Positions 1 to 6,153 of a DNA stretch of 6,363 nucleotides are shown here, piece after piece. Origin of the DNA: Candidatus Omnitrophota bacterium (lineage in GTDB: Bacteria; Omnitrophota; Gorgyraeia; Tantalellales; Tantalellaceae). Each line of letters opens with the position of its first letter. The first letter of the stretch is position 1. The stretch is taken from the NCBI GenBank assembly GCA_028717825.1, contig JAQUNB010000071.1, positions 1 through 6,363 on the forward strand, given 5' to 3'. Under the pieces are notes generated by a model. It was not told the origin of the DNA. It searched no databases and saw only the letters and a program-made list of their open reading frames with translations. The position numbers and the translations under genes were made by a program.

Positions 1-2367
1 AAAGAGGGGGAAGGTGTAGCCGCGGCGGTACTGACGAGCCTTGGTCTTGAGTTCGATAATATGCGAGCGGCGATCAAAAAACTTGTGCAGCCGGGACACG
101 AAAAAGCGGCCGCCAACGATATTCCTTTTACACCTCGGGCCAAGAAAGTTATAGAGCTGGCGATGGACGAAGCGAGGAATCTCGGTCACAACTACATCGG
201 AACGGAGCATCTGTTATTAGGGCTCATAAGAGAAGGCGACGGTGTGGCAAGCCAAGTCCTTATTAACGAAGGATTGGACCTTAAAACGGTAAGAGATGAA
301 GTTATGAACCTCTTAGGTTCGGGCGTTCCCGGATACGCGCTAGGGGTCGATGCCAAGCGTAATAAGAAAAAAACAAAAACACCCGCGTTGGATTCTTTCG
401 CGAGGGACCTTACGGAAATGGCCAAACAGGATGAACTTGACCCTGTGATAGGCCGCGACAAGGAGATACAGCGCGTGATACAGATACTCAGCCGCAGAAA
501 AAAGAATAACCCGGTCCTTATCGGTGAAGCCGGTGTGGGAAAAACAGCCATTGTCGAAGGGCTCGCGCAAAGGATAAATACAGGAGATATCCCCGAAACT
601 CTTAAAGATAAGCGCCTCTTGATACTTGATCTGGCGATGATGATAGCCGGCACAAAATATAGAGGGCAGTTCGAGGAACGCATCAAAGCGATCATGAAAG
701 AAATAAAGAATAGTTCCGATGTTATCGTTTTTATCGATGAGATACATACATTGGTCGGAGCCGGCGGAGCGGAAGGTGCGATCGACGCGTCAAATATGAT
801 GAAACCCGCTCTCCAGCGCGGCGAAATACAATGCATCGGCGCGACTACACTTGACGAATATCGCAAAAATATCGAAAAAGATCCCGCTCTCGAGCGGCGC
901 TTTCAGCCGGTAGTGGTGGACCCGCCGAATGTGGACGAGACGATACAGATCCTTAAGGGGCTGAGAGATAAATACGAGGCGCACCATAAAGTGAAGTTTT
1001 CGGATAAGGCGCTTGAGGCGGCGGCCAAGATGTCCGACAGATATATCACCGGACGGTTCTTACCGGATAAAGCGATCGATCTTATCGACGAAGCCGGGTC
1101 AAAGGCGCGGCTTTCAACGCTTATCATGCCCGACAACCTTAAGACCGCCGAGAAAAAGATCGAGGAATTGAGACGCGAAAAAGAGGACGCGGTCAAAAAT
1201 CAGGATTTTGAAAAAGCCGCGCGTTTCAGAGATACGGAAAGGATCAAAAGAGAAGAGCTTGAAGGCAACCTTAAGGAATGGAAAAACGGCCAGAGCCAGC
1301 AAGAGATGATCGTCTCCGATGAAGATATCGCTTCTATCGTTTCGAATTGGACCGGCATTCCCGTTATCAGGGTCGAAGAAAAAGAATCGGAAAAATATCT
1401 AAAACTCGAGGAGAGTTTAAAAGCGCGTGTTGTGGGGCAGGATGAGGCGATAAGTGCCATAGCTCATGCCGTGCGTCGTTCTCGCGCTGGGATAAAGGAT
1501 CCCAATAGGCCCATAGGAACTTTTATTTTTATGGGGCCCACGGGGGTTGGTAAAACTTTACTCGCGCAGAAACTTGCCGAGGTTATGTTCGGCAACGAGG
1601 AAGCGGTTATCCAAATAGACATGTCGGAATATATGGAGAAATTCAATGTCTCAAGATTGGTCGGAGCGCCTCCGGGATATGTGGGGTATGAGGAAGGTGG
1701 ACAGCTTACCGAAAAAGTGAGGCGTCGTCCTTATTCTGTGGTGCTTCTCGATGAGATAGAAAAAGCGCACCCGGATGTTTTTAATATGCTACTTCAGGTG
1801 CTGGATGAAGGGAGGCTCACGGATTCTTACGGCCGGAAGGTCAGTTTCAAAAATACCGTGCTTATCATGACCTCGAATATAGGAGCGGACCTGTTGAAAA
1901 AGTCCGGATCTATCGGTTTTCAATCGAGGAAAGAGGAAGAAACGTATCAGGATATGAAACAACGGCTTCTTGAAGAAGTTAAAAAAACATTTAAACCGGA
2001 GTTCCTGAACAGGGTAGATGACGTTATTGTTTTTAGGGCCCTGACAAGGGACGATCTCAAACGCATAGTGGAGATCGAGGTTAAAGAAGTTCAAGAGAGG
2101 GTAAAAGAGAAAAATATGGAACTATTGATCGATACACTGGCGAAGAATTTTCTGATCGAAAAAGGTTTTGATAAAGCTTTTGGAGCGCGCCCTCTGAAAA
2201 GAACGATACAACGGTATTTAGAGAATCCGCTTGCCGAGGAGATATTGTCGGGAGGTATGAAGGAAGGATCATCGGTAGAGATAACGTGTCCGAAAAATGC
2301 TGTGGAACTAAAATTCGTTGTAAAGAAGACGGGAAAAGAACCCGTGCAGAATTCTAACGTTAAATAG
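1..2367 (+). CDS. clpC: ATP-dependent Clp protease ATP-binding subunit ClpC (5' end outside window)
   Basis: This is a hexameric AAA+ unfoldase that feeds proteins to the ClpP peptidase in the cytosol. The frame is open from base 1, and the residues before the first in-window ATG (61) continue the Clp_N fold (KEGEGVAAAVL), so the true start lies upstream and that ATG is internal. Of 788 visible residues (family about 810-850): end of the first Clp_N repeat, then the second (about 42-108, IGTEHLLLGLIREGDGVA). AAA-1 has Walker A GEAGVGKT (175-182), Walker B VIVFIDE (241-247) and arginines 299-300. A charged UVR-type coiled linker spans about 390-425. AAA-2 has GPTGVGKT (512-519), VLLDE (581-585), the FLNR arginine (671) and sensor-2 GAR (728-730). 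The IGF loop (638-640) matches the ClpP-docking tripeptide. The UVR linker and double N-domain favour ClpC over ClpA, ClpB or ClpE. No catalytic residue is missing. No terminator-like hairpin with a U-tract follows. Confidence 0.95.
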   Translation, partial: KEGEGVAAAVLTSLGLEFDNMRAAIKKLVQPGHEKAAANDIPFTPRAKKVIELAMDEARNLGHNYIGTEHLLLGLIREGDGVASQVLINEGLDLKTVRDEVMNLLGSGVPGYALGVDAKRNKKKTKTPALDSFARDLTEMAKQDELDPVIGRDKEIQRVIQILSRRKKNNPVLIGEAGVGKTAIVEGLAQRINTGDIPETLKDKRLLILDLAMMIAGTKYRGQFEERIKAIMKEIKNSSDVIVFIDEIHTLVGAGGAEGAIDASNMMKPALQRGEIQCIGATTLDEYRKNIEKDPALERRFQPVVVDPPNVDETIQILKGLRDKYEAHHKVKFSDKALEAAAKMSDRYITGRFLPDKAIDLIDEAGSKARLSTLIMPDNLKTAEKKIEELRREKEDAVKNQDFEKAARFRDTERIKREELEGNLKEWKNGQSQQEMIVSDEDIASIVSNWTGIPVIRVEEKESEKYLKLEESLKARVVGQDEAISAIAHAVRRSRAGIKDPNRPIGTFIFMGPTGVGKTLLAQKLAEVMFGNEEAVIQIDMSEYMEKFNVSRLVGAPPGYVGYEEGGQLTEKVRRRPYSVVLLDEIEKAHPDVFNMLLQVLDEGRLTDSYGRKVSFKNTVLIMTSNIGADLLKKSGSIGFQSRKEEETYQDMKQRLLEEVKKTFKPEFLNRVDDVIVFRALTRDDLKRIVEIEVKEVQERVKEKNMELLIDTLAKNFLIEKGFDKAFGARPLKRTIQRYLENPLAEEILSGGMKEGSSVEITCPKNAVELKFVVKKTGKEPVQNSNVK

Positions 2368-2423
2368 CGCCGATGGGGACGAACCGGGGCATAGCGCAAG
2401 GCGCATGGTGGGACGATGGGTGT

Positions 2424-2448
2424 CGTGTCGACGGAGACGACAAGTTTA
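2424..2448. repeat. Dispersed repeat element B, copy 1
   Basis: This 25-base stretch, containing GACGGAGACGACAAG, matches 6115-6139 at 20 of 25 positions; four of the five differences are transitions. It directly abuts element A (2449-2478). Bases 2421-2426 (TGTCGT) and 2437-2442 (ACGACA) could pair as a short hairpin. Confidence 0.65.
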
Positions 2449-2478
2449 GTATGTGGTATGTAGTACCGGAAACGACAC
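2449..2478. repeat. Dispersed repeat element A, copy 1
   Basis: This 30-base element begins with two heptads, GTATGTG and GTATGTA, followed by a CCGGAAACGACAC tail. It matches 6060-6089 at 25 of 30 positions, and all five differences are transitions. Its tail (GAAACGA, 2469) resembles the core of element B (GAGACGA, 2434), 35 bases or five heptads upstream, so A and B may be diverged units of one tandem array. Confidence 0.7.
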
Positions 2479-2514
2479 ATCCCATGAGGGACGATCGCTC
2501 GCTGCGCTCACTAG

Positions 2515-2563
2515 GACGATAGACGAAGGACGCGGGACGATTGGGGTTCGGGGTTAGGGTTTA
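2515..2563. repeat. Degenerate heptanucleotide tandem block, GC-rich
   Basis: Seven consecutive 7-base units can be laid end to end. Four begin GAC (2515, 2522, 2529, 2536; for example GACGATA, GACGAAG) and three begin GGG (2543, 2550, 2557; for example GGGGTTC, GGGGTTA). The unit sequence changes part way through while the 7-base phase is kept. Confidence 0.65.
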
Positions 2564-2570
2564 GTAGGGG
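2543..2570 (+). other. Candidate G-quadruplex motif
   Basis: Four guanine runs of 3-4 bases (2543-2546, 2550-2553, 2557-2559, 2567-2570) are separated by loops of 3, 3 and 7 bases. This meets the usual G3+N1-7 pattern on the + strand. The motif is a by-product of the GGGGTTC/GGGGTTA heptads. Whether it folds in DNA or RNA is unknown. Confidence 0.5.
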
Positions 2571-2587
2571 TTCGCTACCCCGGCGTC

Positions 2588-2630
2588 ATTCCCGCGCCAA
2601 GGCGAGCATAAAGAGGCGTTCAGCGGGAAT
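2588..2630. repeat. ATTCCC...GGGAAT inverted repeat
   Basis: Bases 2588-2595 (ATTCCCGC) are the exact reverse complement of 2623-2630 (GCGGGAAT), enclosing 27 bases that contain a small inner stem CGCC-AA-GGCG (2595-2604). The flanks CGTC and CC and the ATTCCC/GGGAAT ends resemble small palindromic elements dispersed in many bacterial genomes. The arms are followed by A residues, not T, on the + strand, so it is not a Rho-independent terminator for clpC. Confidence 0.6.
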
Positions 2631-2647
2631 CCAAAAAAAACGTAGAG

Positions 2648-2676
2648 GCGCACTCATGTGTGTTTCCGAAATAACT
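2648..2676. repeat. Diverged direct repeat C, copy 1
   Basis: GCGCACTCATGTGTG and the following bases match 2817-2845 at 21 of 29 positions. The conserved parts are GCGCAC, CATGT and the AACT end. The two copies bracket the AT-rich heptad block. Confidence 0.4.
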
Positions 2677-2690
2677 GAGGTTCTAGGGTT

Positions 2691-2746
2691 AAATGACAAA
2701 TGACAAAATCCAAATGACAAATGAATTACGAAAATCCCAAATCCAA
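2691..2746. repeat. Degenerate heptanucleotide tandem block, AT-rich
   Basis: Eight 7-base units lie in phase. AAATGAC occurs at 2691, 2698 and 2712, AAATGAA at 2719, and related units (AAAATCC, TTACGAA, AATCCCA, AATCCAA) fill the other slots. On the minus strand it reads as repeated TCATTTG/TTTGGAT, which gives the low-complexity C-terminus of a spurious minus-strand frame. Confidence 0.75.
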
Positions 2747-2816
2747 ATGTGGCCGACAGCCCGATGGTGACATTTTCGTTTGATTAAATTATTTTGATTT
2801 TGAGATTTTTCAAAAT

Positions 2817-2845
2817 GCGCACCCATGTATGCGCTCGAGACAACT
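2817..2845. repeat. Diverged direct repeat C, copy 2
   Basis: This is the partner of 2648-2676 in the same orientation, 169 bases downstream, with 21 of 29 bases identical. The start GCGCACCCATGTATG is the best conserved part. Confidence 0.4.
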
Positions 2846-2901
2846 CTGAATAGAAACGGTTTTTCATGGTTTGCAGAAAAACCTTTGATCGCGGAATAAA
2901 A

Positions 2902-2950
2902 GTAAAGGGTAAGGAACAAGACCCGAACACCGAACGACGAGATACGAAAT
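2902..2950. repeat. Degenerate heptanucleotide tandem block abutting the AsmA-like gene
   Basis: Seven 7-base units lie in phase: GTAAAGG then GTAAGGA (2902, 2909), CCGAACA then CCGAACG (2923, 2930), ACGAGAT then ACGAAAT (2937, 2944), with one less clear unit at 2916. A shortened unit follows, then ACGAGGG (2956-2962), which contains the putative ribosome binding site of the next gene. Confidence 0.6.
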
Positions 2951-2957
2951 ACAATAC

Positions 2958-2962
2958 GAGGG
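2958..2962 (+). promoter_or_regulatory. Weak ribosome binding site for the AsmA-like gene
   Basis: GAGGG lies only 3 bases before the ATG at 2966. This is the only Shine-Dalgarno-like stretch near that ATG, and the close spacing suggests modest initiation. The site is the last unit of the upstream heptad block. Confidence 0.5.
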
Positions 2963-2965
2963 ACA

Positions 2966-4477
2966 ATGCGAGGATTTATATATCATTCGAGGCCGAGAAG
3001 ATTGCTCGCTATAGCGTTTATCCTTGCGCTCTTTGTCATAGCTAATTTTTTTCAGACGAATTGGCTAAAAGACTTCGCGGAAAAGAAGGTGACGGATTTT
3101 TTAGGGAATAACCTATCCGCAGAGATAGGCAGCGTCTCAGGCGGATTTTTGAGCGACATAGTCCTAAGGGACGTCGTTTTCTGCTCAGGGGAAAGGAAAA
3201 ATCACGCTTTTAGTATTTCAAAAGTGATCATTTCCTACAGGATAACGGATGCGTTGAAAGAAATGTTCTTTAAAAAAGACAAACAAGCGTCTTCGCTTAA
3301 CTTTATAGATATCTACTTCAGCGATAAAAATCCTTTTGTGAAGGGTTTTTTAAGAATATTCAGAGAAGAAAACAAAATTTGTTTTAGTGGTAAGATCGCA
3401 CCTGTTTTATTTGCCGACGCAAAAAAGAAAGAAATAAAAGGTTCGTTTGTCAAAAAAGAAGACGCCAAATATGATTGTGATATTTTGTGGGATAACAGCC
3501 TGAAAGCCGTGGGAGTGCTGGATATTAAAAAGAGATCCCTTGATATGGATTTTTCCCCGGTAGAGGCCACGGGTAAAGGCATAGCCAAATTAAGGGCCGT
3601 TATCGATGAGAACGGCGGCGTAAATCTTTATTCTAGGCTCGATAAAGTAGATATTCGCGGGATAGAGCTTATCGGGGACATAAGTTTTAATTTACGGAAC
3701 GAATATAAACCGTTGTTCTCTTTAAAAATGGAGAACATGGTGGTCAACAAAATGCCGTTTTGGAATGTTCTCGCAGACGGCGGGTATTCTGCAGAGTCAA
3801 AAACTTTGTTCTTAAATAGCGTAAGATGGGGCGAGAATTTTCTGCTTTTTGGGAAGATCGGAGTAGAGGCACCCTACAATGTCGATATGAAACTTATTTT
3901 TAACGGTGCCGATCTAAGGGCTATCGCCGATATGCTGGGGGATACCAAAAGTTCTCTTGCGGGAAAAACTACCGGTGAACTTACAGCGATCGGCAGTGTC
4001 GAAGAACCATTGTTAAACGGCAGGGTCAGGATCAGCGACGGGGAGATCAACTACATAAAATTTAGGTCTCTGGTCGCGAGCCTAAAAATAAAATGGCCCG
4101 TTTTAGAGATCACGGATTCGCGAGTAATACAAGAAGGCGGACAGATCATCATCGACGGAGAGATACAGTTAGATAAGATCAAACAGGGCACAAGTCTCGA
4201 CAAACTGCTTGTCCAGACCGACAACAAAGTCGCCGTCTGGGATCAATGGCAGATCGCAAAACAAGATGATGTGAACGTCGTCGAGGCAAAAAAAGACAAG
4301 GTTACCCTGAGAACGTCTTTAGAGAAAAATGATCCGAACGAAGCGTTATCCGAAGCTGATAGAGGGTCCAAAAAAGATATGGGTCTCGAATACCAGATAG
4401 ATTCGGCTAACAGTTTTAAACTTGATTATGATGAACGCGGGGATTTTGTAGGAGTAAAGCACAAAGTCCAATTTTAA
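2966..4477 (+). CDS. AsmA/TamB-like single-span envelope protein
   Basis: This is a probable inner-membrane-anchored periplasmic protein of 503 residues. A basic N-terminus (R2, R9, R11, R12) precedes one hydrophobic span (about 13-29, LLAIAFILALFVIANFF). Next comes a stretch typical of AsmA/TamB N-termini: a short helix, FLGNNLSAEIGSVSGGFLSD (45-64), then an L-R-D-V-V-F strand. The body alternates short beta-strand-like segments. Residues about 325-400 carry the GELTAIGSVEEPLLNGRV pattern common in these repeats (LNGRVRISDGEINY). A polar linker (about 405-470) follows, then a final strand-turn-strand (472-503) ending in phenylalanine. Known family members are implicated in lipid movement or outer-membrane assembly. 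The ATG is chosen because it directly precedes the anchor. The gene lies 19 bases upstream of mlaE, suggesting a shared transcript. It is shorter than E. coli AsmA or TamB. Assignment rests on pattern, not strong sequence identity. Confidence 0.72.
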   Translation: MRGFIYHSRPRRLLAIAFILALFVIANFFQTNWLKDFAEKKVTDFLGNNLSAEIGSVSGGFLSDIVLRDVVFCSGERKNHAFSISKVIISYRITDALKEMFFKKDKQASSLNFIDIYFSDKNPFVKGFLRIFREENKICFSGKIAPVLFADAKKKEIKGSFVKKEDAKYDCDILWDNSLKAVGVLDIKKRSLDMDFSPVEATGKGIAKLRAVIDENGGVNLYSRLDKVDIRGIELIGDISFNLRNEYKPLFSLKMENMVVNKMPFWNVLADGGYSAESKTLFLNSVRWGENFLLFGKIGVEAPYNVDMKLIFNGADLRAIADMLGDTKSSLAGKTTGELTAIGSVEEPLLNGRVRISDGEINYIKFRSLVASLKIKWPVLEITDSRVIQEGGQIIIDGEIQLDKIKQGTSLDKLLVQTDNKVAVWDQWQIAKQDDVNVVEAKKDKVTLRTSLEKNDPNEALSEADRGSKKDMGLEYQIDSANSFKLDYDERGDFVGVKHKVQF

Positions 4478-4488
4478 GCGCATAAACT

Positions 4489-4492
4489 GGAG
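4489..4492 (+). promoter_or_regulatory. Ribosome binding site of mlaE
   Basis: GGAG lies 4 bases before the ATG at 4497, within the 19-base gap after the AsmA-like stop codon. It supports this start. The gap leaves little room for a separate promoter. Confidence 0.55.
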
Positions 4493-4496
4493 CAAT

Positions 4497-5303
4497 ATGC
4501 TTTCTTTCGCGAGAAAGGTGTCAATAGATAGCTGGCGTTTCACCTTAAATAAAATAAAAAAATTCTTTATTTACGCGGGAGCTCTCGCTATTCTTTTGGC
4601 GCGGTCCATATTCTGGATATTCGCCTCTCGAGCGAGGAAATTTCAGATATTGGATCAGATGAATAAGATCGGTGTTTCGAGTTTTCCGATAATTTTTCTG
4701 ATAAGCCTTTTTACGGGCATGGTCCTTGCGCTACAGAGCGCTTACCAGATGCAAAAAGTATCGGCCGAGATGTATATCGCTTCGCTTGTGTCCCTTTCTC
4801 TTACGAGAGAATTGGGGCCGGTTCTCACGGCACTTATCGTCGCCGGTAGGTGCGGAGCGGCCATAACCGCAGAACTTGGGACTATGCGTGTTACCGAGCA
4901 GGTAGAGGCGCTTGAGACGTTGTCCACTGACCCGGTCGAATATCTGGTAGTGCCGAGGTTCATCGCGCTTTTGGTGATGGTGCCGTTACTTACCATATGC
5001 GCGGACTTTTTTGGTATTGTAGGCGGATATCTTATAGGGGTCGGTAAGCTTAATATTTCTCACGCGATGTACATTAAAATGACCTATACACCGCTCGCGA
5101 TCAAGGATCTTGTTACGGGGCTTATTAAGAGCTTGTCTTTCGCCGGTATCATTTGCCTGGTTTCGTGTTTTGAGGGGCTTAATTCCGAAGGCGGTGCGGA
5201 AGGTGTTGGCAGGGCCACGACGGCAAGCGTAGTAAAAAGCTTTGTGCTTATTATTGTCGCGGATTGTTTTTTTACGGCACTGTTTTATTTCATCATGAGG
5301 TAG
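4497..5303 (+). CDS. mlaE: MlaE-family lipid ABC transporter permease
   Basis: This is the integral-membrane subunit of an MCE-type phospholipid transporter. Its 268 residues match the family length (about 255-270). An N-terminal amphipathic/interfacial region (about 13-45) precedes the membrane helices (about 58-80, 92-117, 150-182, 203-225, 243-267). The diagnostic core runs from LTRELGPVLTALIVAGR (102-118) through AAITAELGTMRVTEQVEAL (121-139), the stretch expected to contact the ATPase. The C-terminal family motif EGVGRATTASVV (235-246) is intact. The product should dimerise and pair with MlaF, whose gene starts 7 bases downstream, and carry the MCE protein encoded after it. No STAS-domain mlaB or periplasmic mlaC is visible here; mlaB/mlaC-less E-F-D clusters are common outside proteobacteria. 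Nothing looks truncated. Confidence 0.95.
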   Translation: MLSFARKVSIDSWRFTLNKIKKFFIYAGALAILLARSIFWIFASRARKFQILDQMNKIGVSSFPIIFLISLFTGMVLALQSAYQMQKVSAEMYIASLVSLSLTRELGPVLTALIVAGRCGAAITAELGTMRVTEQVEALETLSTDPVEYLVVPRFIALLVMVPLLTICADFFGIVGGYLIGVGKLNISHAMYIKMTYTPLAIKDLVTGLIKSLSFAGIICLVSCFEGLNSEGGAEGVGRATTASVVKSFVLIIVADCFFTALFYFIMR

Positions 5304-5308
5304 AAGGA
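5304..5308 (+). promoter_or_regulatory. Ribosome binding site of mlaF
   Basis: AAGGA directly follows the mlaE stop codon and lies 2 bases before the ATG at 5311. The tight stop-to-start geometry suggests that mlaF translation is coupled to termination on mlaE. Confidence 0.5.
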
Positions 5309-5310
5309 TA

Positions 5311-6057
5311 ATGATAGAGCTAAGAAACATATGTAAATCTTTTAACGGTCACAAAGTGCTTGATGACCTGAATCTGAAGATAGAAACCGGAGAATCGATG
5401 GTGATCATCGGTAGGTCCGGTTGCGGAAAGAGTGTTACATTAAAACATATCATTGGGATCATGGAACCGGACGCGGGGAGTGTCCTTGTCGATAATATCA
5501 ATGTAACGAAGTTAAACGGCCAAGACCTAAAAAAATTCCGCATGAACTTCGGCATGCTTTTTCAGGGGGGTGCGCTTTTTGATTCGTTGAGTGTACTTGA
5601 GAACGTGGGTTTTCAGCTTTTCGAATATTCCGATCTTTCTTTAGGGGAGATCAGAAAACGCGTCGCGGAATGCCTCGCCATGGTGGGTTTGAGCGGGATA
5701 GAGAATGCGAAACCTGCAGAGCTTTCCGGGGGAATGAAAAAAAGAGTGGCTCTGGCGAGGGCGATATGCATGTCGCCGGAGATAATACTTTTCGACGAAC
5801 CCACGACCGGTATTGACCCCATCATGGGAGATGTTATAAACGACCTTATACGGCGTTTGCACGATACACTTAAAACAACGTCCATAACAGTTACGCACGA
5901 CATGAAAAGCGCTTATAAGATAGCCGATAAGATCGCGATGCTTTACAATAAAAAAATAATCGCGGTAGGGACGCCGGATGAGATAAAAAATTCAGATAAC
6001 CCCGTGATAAGACAGTTCGTGACCGGCAGCGCGGTCGGGCCGATCACGGGATATTGA
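5311..6057 (+). CDS. mlaF: MlaF-family ABC transporter ATP-binding protein
   Basis: This is the cytoplasmic ATPase that powers the MlaE permease; its 248 residues are typical. All nucleotide-binding motifs are intact: Walker A GRSGCGKS (34-41), Q-loop glutamine 85 in MLFQGGALFDSLSV (82-95), signature LSGGM (138-142) within LSGGMKKRVALARAI, Walker B IILFDE (158-163) with the catalytic glutamate, D-loop GID (167-169) and H-loop histidine 196 in TVTHD. The FQGGALFDSL stretch and the signature ending GGM-K-KR rather than GGQ-QR are hallmarks of MCE-associated ATPases. The C-terminus (RQFVTGSAVGPI, about 234-245) also fits MlaF. The ATG immediately precedes the expected IELRNICKSF strand. The next gene in the operon, mlaD, is displaced by a 201-base repeat-filled gap. 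Confidence 0.96.
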   Translation: MIELRNICKSFNGHKVLDDLNLKIETGESMVIIGRSGCGKSVTLKHIIGIMEPDAGSVLVDNINVTKLNGQDLKKFRMNFGMLFQGGALFDSLSVLENVGFQLFEYSDLSLGEIRKRVAECLAMVGLSGIENAKPAELSGGMKKRVALARAICMSPEIILFDEPTTGIDPIMGDVINDLIRRLHDTLKTTSITVTHDMKSAYKIADKIAMLYNKKIIAVGTPDEIKNSDNPVIRQFVTGSAVGPITGY

Positions 6058-6059
6058 TT

Positions 6060-6089
6060 GTATGTAGTATGTAGTGTCGGGAACAACAC
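6060..6089. repeat. Dispersed repeat element A, copy 2
   Basis: GTATGTA occurs twice in tandem, then GTGTCGG and an AACAACAC tail, matching 2449-2478 at 25 of 30 bases. The element starts 2 bases after the mlaF stop codon. A related heptad pair, GTATATC twice and then GTGCCGA, recurs 42 bases (six heptads) downstream at 6102-6122. Confidence 0.7.
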
Positions 6090-6101
6090 GGGTTAAGAAC
6101 G

Positions 6102-6122
6102 GTATATCGTATATCGTGCCGA
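6102..6122. repeat. Heptad pair GTATATC x2 plus GTGCCGA
   Basis: Two exact GTATATC units (6102-6108, 6109-6115) are followed by GTGCCGA. It aligns with 6060-6080 at 15 of 21 positions and has the same internal layout, so it is probably a diverged third copy of the element A head. Confidence 0.55.
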
Positions 6123-6139
6123 TGGAGACGATAGGTTTC
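6115..6139. repeat. Dispersed repeat element B, copy 2
   Basis: It matches 2424-2448 at 20 of 25 positions. Its core GCCGATGGAGACGA (6118-6131) also matches 2369-2382, just after the clpC stop, at 13 of 14 positions. Here B follows A, whereas in the first spacer B precedes A. Confidence 0.65.
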
Positions 6140-6153
6140 ACCGCTCACCCCGG

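Larger units (their letters stand above)
2368..2965. other. 598-base repeat-rich intergenic spacer, no convincing gene
   Basis: This stretch separates clpC from the AsmA-like gene. It holds GGGACGAT-type motifs (2376-2541), a 55-base element also present in the mlaF-mlaD spacer (2424-2478), a G-run heptad block (2515-2570), an ATTCCC/GGGAAT inverted repeat (2588-2630), an AT-rich heptad block (2691-2746), a diverged direct-repeat pair (2648-2676 and 2817-2845) and a last heptad block running up to the next start codon (2902-2962). Composition shifts abruptly from GC-rich (to about 2630) to AT-rich (about 2690-2820). I find no tRNA, rRNA, CRISPR array, convincing promoter or Rho-independent terminator. 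A 76-codon minus-strand frame (2689-2919) reads through the repeats and looks spurious. Confidence 0.8.

Noticed and set aside
61..63. ATG at 61 as the clpC start
   Set aside because: The frame stays open to base 1 and the upstream 20 residues continue the conserved Clp_N repeat, so this methionine is internal.
192..866. 224-codon minus-strand open frame inside clpC
   Set aside because: It is a shadow frame opposite highly conserved Clp_N and AAA-1 coding sequence. The peptide is rich in Ser, Ile and Phe with no family resemblance.
2368..2450. Intrinsic terminator after clpC
   Set aside because: Only a 4-bp GCGC-AAG-GCGC stem (2394-2404) and a 6-bp TGTCGT/ACGACA stem (2421-2442) are present, neither followed by a T-tract.
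2691..2746. Possible CRISPR array
   Set aside because: The units are contiguous 7-mers without unique spacers, and no cas gene is present.
2871..2900. Sigma-70-like promoter before the AsmA-like gene (TTGCAG, 18 bases, AATAAA)
   Set aside because: Only 3/6 and 4/6 matches in an AT-rich stretch where such matches are expected by chance. The lineage's promoter consensus is not known.
2689..2919. 76-codon minus-strand open frame in the large spacer
   Set aside because: Its C-terminal third is translated AAATGAC-type heptads (SFVIWILSFVI-like low complexity). No good ribosome binding site is evident and no domain is recognisable. Such frames are commonly produced by repeats.
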